Below are positions 27,132-35,956 of a DNA stretch of 64,000 bases, piece by piece. Location: assembly GCA_003058525.1 (NCBI GenBank), contig QBVD01000055.1, forward strand, positions 1 to 64,000, in the 5' to 3' direction. Under the pieces are notes generated by a model. It was given only the letters and a program-made list of their open reading frames with translations, was not told where the DNA came from and did no database searches. How positions within the stretch are numbered: the first letter of the stretch is position 1; each line of letters opens with the position of its first letter. This stretch comes from a gamma proteobacterium symbiont of Ctena orbiculata (GTDB lineage Bacteria > Pseudomonadota > Gammaproteobacteria > Chromatiales > Chromatiaceae). Made by a program: the position numbers and the translations under genes.

Positions 27132-29090
27132 ATGAAGGTGGACAGAATTATCCTGCACAACGAATTTTCAAATCATGAAGAGTTCGTGCGTGCTGCGCTC
27201 GACAACAGCCACATCATTCACTCCTCCGAAATAGACGACCTGACACTCAGATCCTGGAGGCGTTGCCGGGACGAATACGGACTCGATCCCGGCATGTCGC
27301 CCGAACCGGTCATTATCGATCGTCAGGATTTGCGCGATCGTCTGCAAAGATATGAACGCCTGCTGGACATTGCCCGGGTGGAGATGACCGATCTCTACCA
27401 GCAGTTGGCCGGATCCGGGCATGCCATCATGCTCACTGACAGAGACGGTATCCTGCTCAATTTCATCGGTGATCCCCAATTTACCGATGCAGCCGCACAC
27501 GCCGGCATGCAACTGGGTGCAGTCTGGAGCGAATCGGTTCAGGGCACCAATGGCATGGGTACCTGTCTCGTGGAACAGAAACCCCTTGTCATTCACAAGC
27601 AATCCCATTTCTTCTCACGTAACGCCAGCCTGACCTGCGCGGCAGCACCCATCTTCGATCCCCACGGAGAGATCCTGGCGGTACTCGATGCCTCCAGTGA
27701 ATCCAAGATGGCCCAGCAACACACCATGGTATTGCTGAACATGTCGGCCCAGATGATCGAGAACCGGGTCTTCTTCTGTGCCATGAAAGAGGCCTTCGTG
27801 CTTCGTTTTCATTCCCGTTCGGAATTCATCAGCACACTTGGCGAGGGAGCCATCGCCTTCGACAGGGACGGCAAGATTGAGGCCATCAATCGCAGTGCCA
27901 TGTTTCAACTCAATCTGGAGTCGCCCCAACAGATAGTCGGACACCCTATTCAGCAACTCTTCACGACTTCCCTGGGCACCCTTCTCAGAAATGTGCATTC
28001 CCATGCCTTCCCTATACGGGAATCGCAACATGGCAAACGTTTCTTCGCCACTCTGCAGGCACCTGAGAAAAGCTGCAGAAGCAACACAACTCCATCCGAC
28101 GCAGTCAATGTGCTTGGCGAGAATGACTACCTGGGAAGCACCGACTCCCTCGATGCCCTGCACTTTGATGAACCGCGCATGAAGCGCAATGTGAAAACGG
28201 CCTTAAAGCTGGTCGAAAGAGATGTCCCCTGCATGCTCTTCGGTGAGACCGGTACCGGTAAGGAGATGTTCGCGCGCGCATTGCATAAAGCGAGTTCTCG
28301 CCATGAAAAACCGTTTGTCGCTGTGAATTGCGCATCGCTGCCGGAATCGCTGATCGAGAGTGAGCTTTTTGGTTACCGACCTGGCGCATTTACCGGGGCA
28401 AATCGTGACGGTAGCCGGGGCAAGATTGTTCAGGCAGACGGAGGCACACTGTTTTTGGATGAGATTGGCGATATGCCGCTGCATCTTCAGGCACGCCTGC
28501 TTAGGGTGCTCGAAGAGCGAGAGGTTACCCCCCTTGGCGGGGAAAAGCCTATCAAGGTCTCCATCAAACTGATCAGTGCCACTCACCATGACATCAAAGG
28601 CATGGTTGAGGATGGCGATTTCCGCGAAGATCTGTTCTATCGGCTGCATGGCGTTTCTTTGACCATGCCCCCACTGCGGGAACGCACGGACAGGCTGCAG
28701 TTGATCAAGAACATAGCCCAGCTGGAAGCTGGCGTTTCAGAGGTGTTAACCTGGGATCCTGAAGCACTCAAACTGCTTGAGAACTTCCCATGGCCCGGCA
28801 ATATCCGACAGCTGCGCAATGTGCTTCGGACCTCTACGGCGCTGTGCGAAAACAATATAGTAACGATTAACGATCTGCCTGAGGAAATTCGCAATATTGT
28901 CTATGATGACGAGTTTTCCGATGGACCTGATGCCAATCTCAATGCACTGGCGATTGCTGAACGTGACGCACTGTTGAGTGAACTCGAAGAGATGCATTGG
29001 AATATCAGCAGGGTTGCCAAAAAGCTCGCACTCAGCCGCAATACGCTCTACAGGCGTATGAAGCGTTTTGGGATTTCACCACCTCGTTGA
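27132..29090 (+). CDS. Sigma-54 activator with GAF domain (AcoR-like), probable regulator of the methanol island
   Basis: The 652-aa protein has an N-terminal region and GAF sensor (about 70-220) and a middle PAS-like part (about 230-310). The AAA+ domain shows Walker A GETGTGKE near 370, GAFTGA at 418-423 and Walker B GGTLFLDEIGDM. It ends in a Fis-type helix-turn-helix (WNISRVAKKLALSRNTLYRR). It opens sigma-54 promoters on binding an unknown C1 or alcohol signal. Unlike response regulators it has no receiver domain. Four sigma-54-like promoters precede the operons to its left, so it is the likely activator of xoxF and fds. It is divergent from folP. Confidence 0.9.
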   Translation: MKVDRIILHNEFSNHEEFVRAALDNSHIIHSSEIDDLTLRSWRRCRDEYGLDPGMSPEPVIIDRQDLRDRLQRYERLLDIARVEMTDLYQQLAGSGHAIMLTDRDGILLNFIGDPQFTDAAAHAGMQLGAVWSESVQGTNGMGTCLVEQKPLVIHKQSHFFSRNASLTCAAAPIFDPHGEILAVLDASSESKMAQQHTMVLLNMSAQMIENRVFFCAMKEAFVLRFHSRSEFISTLGEGAIAFDRDGKIEAINRSAMFQLNLESPQQIVGHPIQQLFTTSLGTLLRNVHSHAFPIRESQHGKRFFATLQAPEKSCRSNTTPSDAVNVLGENDYLGSTDSLDALHFDEPRMKRNVKTALKLVERDVPCMLFGETGTGKEMFARALHKASSRHEKPFVAVNCASLPESLIESELFGYRPGAFTGANRDGSRGKIVQADGGTLFLDEIGDMPLHLQARLLRVLEEREVTPLGGEKPIKVSIKLISATHHDIKGMVEDGDFREDLFYRLHGVSLTMPPLRERTDRLQLIKNIAQLEAGVSEVLTWDPEALKLLENFPWPGNIRQLRNVLRTSTALCENNIVTINDLPEEIRNIVYDDEFSDGPDANLNALAIAERDALLSELEEMHWNISRVAKKLALSRNTLYRRMKRFGISPPR

Positions 29091-29310
29091 TATCCTACCA
29101 ATCCGATCTGATCAAGAAACCAGTCATTCATATCCATTACGATAGCGCTCAGTCTTCTATCAATGTTTCATTATGAATGAAATAATTCAGTTAGTGCTGA
29201 ACTATTTCGAAACCACCAGGTATAATTGGCTCACTTCTTGCGGTTAAAACTTTCAATCAGAATAGTCAAAGCAGATCAGAGCCAACCGTTTAAAGTCGAT
29301 GATTGTATTT

Positions 29311-29373
29311 GGGCCTGTTAACACTCATTCGACTGATCAGCAATACAATATCGTTAGGGCCTGTTAACACTCA
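29311..29373 (+). repeat. Two tandem solo ends of the GGGCCTGTTAACAC element
   Basis: GGGCCTGTTAACACTCA occurs at 29311-29327 and again in TAGGGCCTGTTAACACTCA at 29355-29373, in the same orientation. The second lies just before the flavoprotein start codon, so the repeat forms its leader. Confidence 0.7.
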
Positions 29374-29379
29374 ACAGTT

Positions 29380-29925
29380 ATGCGGGACATCATGGGTAGG
29401 TATGAAAGGCCACGCGAGGCATGGGCGATAACCGGATCCGGTCACTATCTCAAAGAGTGTCTGGATCTGATACAACATCGATCTGATGTGGACCTTTTTT
29501 TGAGCAAGGCCGCGGCGGAAGTGCTCTCAATGTACGATTTTGATGTGAAGTCGATACGCGAGCACTTCACCTGCTTTCGCGATACCACTGCCAGTGCCTC
29601 TCCAGTGGGTCTCTTTTATCAAGGGCGTTACAAGCGTCTGGTTATCGCCCCTGCCACATCCAATACCATTGCAAAAATGGTGTGGGGTATAGCCGACACC
29701 TTGGTAACCAATATCTATGCCCAGGCCGGCAAGTGCCGGATTCCGAGCATTGTCTTCGCCTGCGACACCGAACCGGAAATGGAGACCGAGGCTCCGGGCG
29801 GCACGGTCATGGTCTACCCAAGACAAATTGATCTGGAGAATGTCGAACGATTGCGGGAATTTGAGTACACATCGGTGGTGACCAGCTTTTCTCAACTGGT
29901 CTCCACCCTTGAAGAAACAGAGTAA
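29380..29925 (+). CDS. HFCD flavoprotein, DmrB-like (dihydromethanopterin reductase candidate)
   Basis: The 181-aa protein has the flavoprotein pattern AWAITGSGHYLKECLDLI at the N-terminus, DVDLFLSKAAAEVL, and the phosphate/FMN motif APATSNTIAKMVWGIADTL, then YPRQIDLENVERL. This layout matches archaeal and bacterial DmrB/AfpA flavoproteins, which reduce dihydromethanopterin in tetrahydromethanopterin synthesis. Near a XoxF island that role is attractive, because this C1 carrier handles formaldehyde. Whether other H4MPT genes exist cannot be seen. The start is ATG 29380 or 29392; neither has a good ribosome site. Confidence 0.78.
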   Translation: MRDIMGRYERPREAWAITGSGHYLKECLDLIQHRSDVDLFLSKAAAEVLSMYDFDVKSIREHFTCFRDTTASASPVGLFYQGRYKRLVIAPATSNTIAKMVWGIADTLVTNIYAQAGKCRIPSIVFACDTEPEMETEAPGGTVMVYPRQIDLENVERLREFEYTSVVTSFSQLVSTLEETE

Positions 29926-29953
29926 GTATCTCCGGCGAAGCCAGGTGCTTAGC

Positions 29954-30184
29954 TAGGGCCTGTTAACACTAATCCAATGCACCCTGTTGTGCCTGAAAAA
30001 GCGCCAATCAAGGCGCACCCCAAGGGCACTTCCTTCGGGGCGCAACCCGAAGGGCTGGGGCTGTTTTCGCCCCCAGCGGCGTTATCATTCGCTCATGTAG
30101 AATAACTACACCACGCTCATTCTGCCTTGCTGGGCACGAAAACAGCCCCAGCAGGGCGTATTGGATTAGTGTTAACAGGCCCTA
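29954..30184. repeat. Complete 231-bp palindromic MITE
   Basis: The ends TAGGGCCTGTTAACACTAAT and its complement near 30165-30184 form long inverted termini. The inside holds several hairpins (for example around AAGGGCACTTCCTTCGGGGC, and GCCCCCAGCGGC). A near-identical, inverted copy lies at 51763-52085. The element has no coding capacity and begins 28 bp after a stop codon. Flanking CTAG suggests insertion at a TA or CTAG site. Confidence 0.85.
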
Positions 30185-30202
30185 GTTCCCACCCATTAAC
30201 TT

Positions 30203-30226
30203 GTTCCCATGCTCCAGCGTGGGAAC
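30203..30226. repeat. REP-like hairpin GTTCCCA...TGGGAAC
   Basis: GTTCCCATGCT and AGCGTGGGAAC form an 11-bp stem around a 2-nt centre. Such 'GTTCCCACGCTC...' palindromes are common extragenic repeats in gammaproteobacteria. It lies between the MITE and the slipin gene. Confidence 0.6.
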
Positions 30227-30315
30227 ACATACATCGCTTTGCCAATCCACATGTCGTATGCATTCCCACCCATGAGCGTTGAAACGTTTATACGCTTGAA
30301 GAAACAGACCAGGCA

Positions 30316-31074
30316 TCAATCCTCTCGCTTTTTAAGTAGCGGTTCCAGCAGATCCATCGGCAGTGGAAATACCAGGGTGTGGCTCTTGTCCCCGGCTATC
30401 TCTGTCAGGGTCTCCATGTATCTGAGCTGAATCGCCTGCGGCTGTGCGGAGAGGGTCTTCGCCGCTTCGACCAGCTTTTCAGCGGCCTGCTGTTCACCTT
30501 CGGCATGGATGACCTTTGCGCGCCTCGCCCGCTCCGCTTCGGCCTGACGTGCTATTGCCCGGATCATGCTGTCATCAAGATCGACATGTTTGATCTCTAC
30601 ATTGGATACTTTTATTCCCCATGTATCGGTCTGTTGATCCAATATATTCCTCACATCATCGTTGAGCCGCTCTCGTTCGGCCAGCATCTCATCCAACTCA
30701 TGCTGGCCCAGGACAGACCGCAATGTGGTTTGCGCCAGCTGGCTGGTGGCGACCATATAGTCCTCTACCTGGATAATGGCCCGCTCCGGATCCAGTACAC
30801 GGAAATAGACGACCGCATTGACCTTTACCGATACATTATCGCGCGAGATCACATCCTGGGAGGGAACGTCCAGCACGATCGTGCGCAGATCGACTCTTAC
30901 GAACTGCTGGATCACCGGTATGATGATGATCAAGCCCGGTCCCTTGACACGCCAGAAGCGTCCCAACATAAATACCACGCCACGTTCATATTCACGCAGT
31001 ATCTTGAGCGCCGAAGCAAGAAACGCGACGATCAGAAATAGAATAACCGCATATAGATAGAGCGTCATGATCAC
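30316..31074 (-). CDS. Slipin / stomatin-like band-7 membrane protein
   Basis: The 252-aa protein has an N-terminal membrane segment ([19 protein letters not shown]) and an SPFH/band-7 domain ([21 protein letters not shown], then [20 protein letters not shown] coiled helix). It forms membrane microdomain scaffolds and in this pairing is a substrate or partner of the NfeD protease encoded just upstream. The gene overlaps the NfeD gene by 4 nt. Length is normal. Confidence 0.93.
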   Translation of the reverse strand: MIMTLYLYAVILFLIVAFLASALKILREYERGVVFMLGRFWRVKGPGLIIIIPVIQQFVRVDLRTIVLDVPSQDVISRDNVSVKVNAVVYFRVLDPERAIIQVEDYMVATSQLAQTTLRSVLGQHELDEMLAERERLNDDVRNILDQQTDTWGIKVSNVEIKHVDLDDSMIRAIARQAEAERARRAKVIHAEGEQQAAEKLVEAAKTLSAQPQAIQLRYMETLTEIAGDKSHTLVFPLPMDLLEPLLKKRED

Positions 31075-32435
31075 TTCTCCTTATCAGCCGGTATAACCTT
31101 TAAAACCAGCCCGTCTCTGCCGGTAATCTGTACCAGCTGATCTTTTTGCAACGGTTGTTCGGAGTGAGCCCGCCATACTTCCCCATGTATCCTGATGTCA
31201 CCCTCACCGGTAAAATCCTCCATCACGATACCCTCACTGGTCAGCATCTCTTCACGTCCGCTCACTACAGGACGGTGGCGTGACTTGATAGCCATGCCAA
31301 TAACAAAAACCATGAGAAAGGCGCTGCTTACCGCAACACCCAGAATCAGTGGCAGCGATATGCCGAATCCCGCCTGATCGGTATCCACCAGGATCAGGGA
31401 TCCGATGATGAATGCAATCACCCCCCCTATTCCCAGGGTGCCGAAACTGGGTACGAATGCCTCTGCCACCATTAACGATATACCGAGCAGAATCAATGCC
31501 ACACCGGCATAATTGATCGGCAGAAGATGAAACGCATAGAGGGCAAGCAACAGAGAGATGGCGCCAACGGTGCCGGGGACGATTGAACCGGGGTTGGCAA
31601 ATTCGTAGATCAACCCGTAGATTCCCACCAACATGAGAATGTAGGCCAGATTGGGATTACTGATGATGCTCAGCAATTGACTCTGCCAATCAGGTAAGTG
31701 TTTCTCTATCTGCAGATCCTTGGTACTCAGTGTCTTGCTGCCCAGGGGCAGTTCAACCTGACGGCCGTCCAGCTGAGACAGTAGACTCTCCAGGTCTGCC
31801 GCAACAAGATCGATTACACCCAGCTTTAATGCCTGATCCGCGGAAAGGCTGGCGGCATCACGTACCGCCGATTCAGCCCAATCGGCATTTCGATTACGTA
31901 AAGCCGCCAGGCTGCGAATATAGGCAGATGCATCATTGACGACTTTACTCGTCTTCGCATCTGTAGCGGCCGGGACTTTCTCGCCCTTCGCCTCATCCCC
32001 CGAGTTGCCTCTTTCCGGTGTGGATTTCGGTACTCCGCCCAGGGACACAGGGGTTGCGGCACCCAGATTGGTGGCAGGCGCCATGGCGGCGACATGGCTG
32101 GCATAAAGGATATAAGTACCGGCACTGGCTGCCCGTGCGCCACTTGGCGCAACGTAACTGACCACCGCAACCCGGGAAGCGATGATACGTTTGATGATGG
32201 CCCGCATCGAGGTATCCAGACCGCCGGGGGTGTCCATCTGCAGGACAATCAACTCCACGGCTTCGTTTTCAGCCTTCTCCAGTGTCCGATCAAGATAGTC
32301 GGCAGTCGCAGGCCCTATGGCCCCCGAGATCTCCAGAAGAAATCCTCGACGGCTTTGGCTATCGGCAAATATCTGGCTGACACCAGCGCACACCAAGCAG
32401 ATAAAACAGAGAAGCGATATCGCATATCGAGACAC
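31071..32435 (-). CDS. NfeD-family membrane serine protease (ClpP-like)
   Basis: The 454-aa protein has a signal peptide and an N-terminal ClpP-class protease domain, with the nucleophile region in [20 protein letters not shown] and MDTPGGLD upstream. Four to five membrane spans follow from about residue 270 ([30 protein letters not shown]). A C-terminal OB-fold NfeD domain closes the protein ([19 protein letters not shown]). With the co-translated slipin it forms the long-NfeD/stomatin operon involved in membrane quality control. Confidence 0.92.
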   Translation of the reverse strand: MSRYAISLLCFICLVCAGVSQIFADSQSRRGFLLEISGAIGPATADYLDRTLEKAENEAVELIVLQMDTPGGLDTSMRAIIKRIIASRVAVVSYVAPSGARAASAGTYILYASHVAAMAPATNLGAATPVSLGGVPKSTPERGNSGDEAKGEKVPAATDAKTSKVVNDASAYIRSLAALRNRNADWAESAVRDAASLSADQALKLGVIDLVAADLESLLSQLDGRQVELPLGSKTLSTKDLQIEKHLPDWQSQLLSIISNPNLAYILMLVGIYGLIYEFANPGSIVPGTVGAISLLLALYAFHLLPINYAGVALILLGISLMVAEAFVPSFGTLGIGGVIAFIIGSLILVDTDQAGFGISLPLILGVAVSSAFLMVFVIGMAIKSRHRPVVSGREEMLTSEGIVMEDFTGEGDIRIHGEVWRAHSEQPLQKDQLVQITGRDGLVLKVIPADKEK

Positions 32436-32844
32436 TATCCACCCCGCAATGTTGTTACCTATAGTCTAGACGCTAGTCAAACCATTGGCTCGAAACGAAC
32501 CGGCAACTGCCCGTTTGCGTGTAAATTATTATCATCAATATCAAATACCTATCGATATAAACAAGAGACATGCGAGACAGGACCATGAGCATACTATTTC
32601 GATATCGGGCAGACCCTACAGGTGCGAGATTCTTTCAATTTCCACGCTTAAAAATTAATTCCCGAATAGTCTCGCGTTGTCATCAAACTGTAAAATTTTT
32701 GGAATATAGTCGTCATTAACCTGCAATATTCAACGCAGATCAAAAAACAATATGAAGGCTACCCACTCAAGATGGGGTAGCGAGGTCGACTATCGTTTTT
32801 TACGCTTTTACGGTTAATCTAAATTATTACTAAGGGTGTTCACA
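32436..32844. promoter_or_regulatory. Upstream region of pstS with Pho box
   Basis: About 400 bp without a gene. The only clear signal is the Pho box and -10 element at 32677-32710. A TACCCACTCAAGATGGGGTA stretch near 32759-32778 (GGGTA/TACCC arms) could form a short hairpin in the leader. Confidence 0.6.
32677..32710 (+). promoter_or_regulatory. Pho box and -10 of the pst cluster
   Basis: TTGTCATCAAACTGTAAA (32677-32694) fits the PhoB box of two 7-bp repeats spaced by 4 bp. TATAGT at 32705-32710 follows at the distance usual for a -10 box in Pho promoters. The pstS gene should therefore be induced by phosphate starvation through PhoB. Confidence 0.82.
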
Positions 32845-33720
32845 ATGAGGAAAATCTCTTATGCCATCTCAGTGGCGGCCAGCAGTCTGTTTATTGCTTT
32901 TTCGGCACAGGCCGCGGATCGTACCGTCATACAGAACAAGGGTTCTGACACGCTGGTGAATGTTGCCCAGGCCTGGGCCGAAGCCTATGGTGGCGTGGAT
33001 GCCAATGTGGCGGTCGCGGTATCGGGTGGGGGATCCGGCACGGGCATCGCAGCCATGATCAACGGTACGGTGGATATTGCCAATGCCAGCCGCCAGATGA
33101 AAAAGAAAGAGTTGAAGCTGGCAAAATCAAAGGGGCAGGACCCAATCGAGCATGTGGTCGGATATGATGCCCTTGCTGTCTTCATCCATCAGGACAACCC
33201 GGCGGATACTCTCAATTACGATCAGTTGAAATCAGTCTTTGGGCGCGGTGGAAAGGCTACAAAATGGTCCGATCTGGGATTGAAAGTGCCAGGCTGCAAG
33301 GGTGACGAGATTGTCGTTGTCAGCCGCCAGAACAACTCCGGCACCTACGTCTATTTCAAAAAGGAGGTGCTTGGCAAGAAAGGCAAGTACCGCCAGGGGA
33401 CTTTGGACATGCACGGTTCGAAAGATGTGGTTGATCTTGTCGAGAAGACACCCTGCGCCATCGGATACAGCGGATTGGCCTACGCCACGGATCACATCAA
33501 AATGGCCTGTATCATGAAGGATGGTGCTGATTGCGTCACACCCAGTGTGGAGACAGCCAGTGACCGCAGTTACCCCATCGCACGGCCGCTGTTCATGTAC
33601 ACCAATGGCGAACCGCAAGGCGCCATCAAGACCTATCTTGATTGGGTTAAGAGTGATGAAGGCCAGTGCATTCTCCTGAAAAAGGGGTATGCGCCGGTAC
33701 GCGGCGTAAGCTGTAATTGA
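32845..33720 (+). CDS. pstS: PstS, phosphate-binding protein
   Basis: The 291-aa exported protein starts at ATG 32845 (AAGGGTG upstream); an in-frame GTG lies three codons earlier. Signal peptide SLFIAFSAQA. Phosphate-binding residues are in GSDTLVNVAQAWAE, SGGGSGTGIAAMINGTVDIA and RQNNSGTYVYF. It captures phosphate for the Pst importer in the periplasm. Length is slightly below the usual 320-350. A perfect 12-bp stem-loop after the stop separates it from the rest of the cluster. Confidence 0.94.
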   Translation: MRKISYAISVAASSLFIAFSAQAADRTVIQNKGSDTLVNVAQAWAEAYGGVDANVAVAVSGGGSGTGIAAMINGTVDIANASRQMKKKELKLAKSKGQDPIEHVVGYDALAVFIHQDNPADTLNYDQLKSVFGRGGKATKWSDLGLKVPGCKGDEIVVVSRQNNSGTYVYFKKEVLGKKGKYRQGTLDMHGSKDVVDLVEKTPCAIGYSGLAYATDHIKMACIMKDGADCVTPSVETASDRSYPIARPLFMYTNGEPQGAIKTYLDWVKSDEGQCILLKKGYAPVRGVSCN

Positions 33721-33730
33721 TAAGAATCGA

Positions 33731-33768
33731 TCCCAATCCAGGTTGTTTCATCCATACCTGGATTGGGA
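33731..33768 (+). terminator. Stem-loop after pstS
   Basis: TCCCAATCCAGG at 33731-33742 pairs with CCTGGATTGGGA at 33757-33768 (12 perfect pairs, 14-nt loop), 10 bp after the pstS stop. It has no long U-run (AAATCC), so it likely raises pstS mRNA relative to the transporter genes. Confidence 0.7.
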
Positions 33769-33900
33769 AATCCATACACTGCCTAGTTGTTCACTTTAAT
33801 GGGTGATGTATGGATCGTCTTGCATGATCACAGGGTATAAATCGCACTGTTTCGATAATTTAATTCGAAAGAGTAACTGCATCAATTACAAAAAATACAT

Positions 33901-33915
33901 TGTCATTTTGTGACA
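33901..33915. promoter_or_regulatory. TGTCA-N5-TGACA inverted repeat before phoU
   Basis: TGTCATTTTGTGACA lies 25 bp before the chosen ATG of the PhoU fusion. It is an inverted rather than direct repeat and so is not a normal Pho box. It may be an operator or a decayed Pho site. Confidence 0.35.
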
Positions 33916-33939
33916 GTATACATTGCGGAGCACCAGACA

Positions 33940-35016
33940 ATGGCCCACCTCGAAGAACGACTGGAGCGCGACCTTAACGATATCCACGATCGTGTGGCGA
34001 AAATGGGCGCACAGGTACAGGAAGCTGTCAGAAATGCAGTGAAGGCTCTGCAGACAGGGGATAAAATACTCGCCTATAACACGGTGTTGAATGACAACCC
34101 GATCAATCGCTGCATGCGTGACATCGACAGGATCTGCCACCGCTTTTTTGCCATCCACATACCCAGCGGTGGACACTTACGACTGCTCTCCTCTGTGATA
34201 CGTGCAAATATCGAACTGGAGCGTGTCGGTGATTATGCCGTCACCATTGCCCGTGAAGCGGCACAGCTGTCTCAACCTCCCAGCGGCGGCCTGGGCAGAG
34301 AGCTTGATCGCATCGCCGGCGAAACTATGAACATGTTGCAGTTGGCCATCAGTGCCTTTACCGAGCTCAACGCCGACGCCGCCAAAAGCACCATGACGCT
34401 GGCAAAGGAGATGGAACACAATCTGGATGTCGTCTATACGGAGATGATGGAGAACGATGAACGCACCAAAGTGGAAGAGGTGCTTGCGATCTTTGTCGTT
34501 TTCACACAACTCAAACGGGTTGCGGACCAGGCCAAGAACCTTTGCGAAGATACCGTGTTCGCTGTTACCGGAGAGCAGAAATCACCAAAGACATTCAACA
34601 TACTGTTTGTCGATGAGGACAACAGCAGCCTGAGCCAGTTGGCGGAAGCGATCGCCAGAATCAATCATCCCACGGTCGGCAACTATACTAGCGCCGGCCG
34701 GATCAAGGCCGAGACCCTCGATCCAAACCTGGCCAGGTTTTTCGATGAAAAGGGCATCGACTACAGCGGTGCCAGGCCGATCTCCATCGAACAGCTGACG
34801 GCCAAAGAGATATCCGAGCAGCACGTGGTGGTTTCTCTGCAGGGAGAGATCTCCTCCTACCTGTCCCGCATACCCTTTCACACATCCGTTTTGGAATGGG
34901 GACTGGGCGAAGTGCCCGAGGATGAGGATATTCATGAATACGATTCGATCTATCGCGAATTGGCAATACTGATTAAGGATCTGATGGAATTGCTTCGTGG
35001 TGAAGGAGCAGGCTGA
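33940..35016 (+). CDS. phoU: PhoU fused to an inactive LMW phosphatase-like domain
   Basis: The protein is 358 aa from ATG 33940 (GGAG 9 nt upstream); an in-frame GTG at 33910 is possible. Residues 1-215 are two PhoU three-helix bundles (LEERLERDLNDIHDRVAKMG, ELERVGDYAVTIARE, KRVADQAKNLCED), the negative regulator of Pst/PhoR. Residues 220-345 look like a low-molecular-weight Tyr-phosphatase/ArsC fold (NILFVDEDNSSLSQLAEAIA). The catalytic C-x5-R loop has become D-E-D-N-S-S-L, so neither catalytic Cys nor Arg remains and the domain is probably a binding module. It lies between pstS and pstC. Confidence 0.88.
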   Translation: MAHLEERLERDLNDIHDRVAKMGAQVQEAVRNAVKALQTGDKILAYNTVLNDNPINRCMRDIDRICHRFFAIHIPSGGHLRLLSSVIRANIELERVGDYAVTIAREAAQLSQPPSGGLGRELDRIAGETMNMLQLAISAFTELNADAAKSTMTLAKEMEHNLDVVYTEMMENDERTKVEEVLAIFVVFTQLKRVADQAKNLCEDTVFAVTGEQKSPKTFNILFVDEDNSSLSQLAEAIARINHPTVGNYTSAGRIKAETLDPNLARFFDEKGIDYSGARPISIEQLTAKEISEQHVVVSLQGEISSYLSRIPFHTSVLEWGLGEVPEDEDIHEYDSIYRELAILIKDLMELLRGEGAG

Positions 35017-35017
35017 A

Positions 35018-35950
35018 ATGTCAGAGATCCAACACCTGCAACCGTCGATGTCTGCCGATTTCGATAGCCGGAATTTAGACTGGTATATCGACAGGATTGT
35101 CCAGTCCCTGGTCTTCATTGCCGGCATCTCGGCAATCATCTTCATCATAGGCATATTCGTATTTATCACCATGGAGGGCTTTGGCTTTCTGCTGGAAGAC
35201 TTCACCTTCAGGGAGTTTTTTCTTTCGCCGTTTTGGGAACCCTCCGACGAGGATGCCCCCGAGTACGGCATACTCGCCCTGGTGGCAGGCACCGCCAGTG
35301 TTACCGGTCTGGCGATGGTGGTGGCAATCCCCTTCTCGCTCGGGGCGGCCATCTTTATCGGTGAATTCGCCACCGGCAAACTGAGAGAGTCCCTCAAGGT
35401 GCTGGTGGAACTGTTGGCCGCCATCCCCTCGGTGGTGTGGGGCTTCATCGGCCTCTCCATCATGAATCCGCTGATTATCGACCTGTTTGATGTGCCGGTG
35501 GGGCTGAACGTACTCAACGCCGGCATCATCCTCGGATTGATGGCGGCGCCGATCATGACCTCTATCGCAGAGGATGCGCTGAAAGCGGTACCCGACCGCT
35601 ATCGCGAGGCGGCGGAAGCACTGGGAGCCACACGCTGGCAGGTCATCTTCAAGACCGTCCTGCCCGCGGCGAAAAACGGTTTGCTCGGCGCGGTCCTGCT
35701 GGGTGTCGGGCGCGGCTTTGGAGAGACGATGGCGGTGCTGATGGCCACCGGACATGCCGTGAATATTCCCAGCAGTCTATTCGATCCGGTGCGCGCACTG
35801 ACCGCCACCATCGCCGCGGAGTTGGGTGAAACCGCTGTCGGATCACCACACTATCAGGCACTGTTCACGATCGGAATCTTCCTCTTCATCATCACCTTTT
35901 TGATCAACCTGTCCGCGGATCTCATCGTCCGTGGCATCCGTAAGGGTTAA
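35018..35950 (+). CDS. pstC: PstC, phosphate ABC transporter permease
   Basis: The 310-aa protein starts at ATG 35018 with AAGGAG 9 nt upstream and overlaps no gene. It has about six membrane spans (LVFIAGISAIIFIIGIFVF onward), the EAA cytoplasmic loop EALGATRWQVIFKTVLPAAK, and VVWGFIGL of the Pst permease. With PstA it forms the channel of the phosphate importer. Length is near normal. The preceding 7 in-frame codons overlap phoU and are not used. Confidence 0.94.
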   Translation: MSEIQHLQPSMSADFDSRNLDWYIDRIVQSLVFIAGISAIIFIIGIFVFITMEGFGFLLEDFTFREFFLSPFWEPSDEDAPEYGILALVAGTASVTGLAMVVAIPFSLGAAIFIGEFATGKLRESLKVLVELLAAIPSVVWGFIGLSIMNPLIIDLFDVPVGLNVLNAGIILGLMAAPIMTSIAEDALKAVPDRYREAAEALGATRWQVIFKTVLPAAKNGLLGAVLLGVGRGFGETMAVLMATGHAVNIPSSLFDPVRALTATIAAELGETAVGSPHYQALFTIGIFLFIITFLINLSADLIVRGIRKG

Positions 35951-35956
35951 ATTGCC

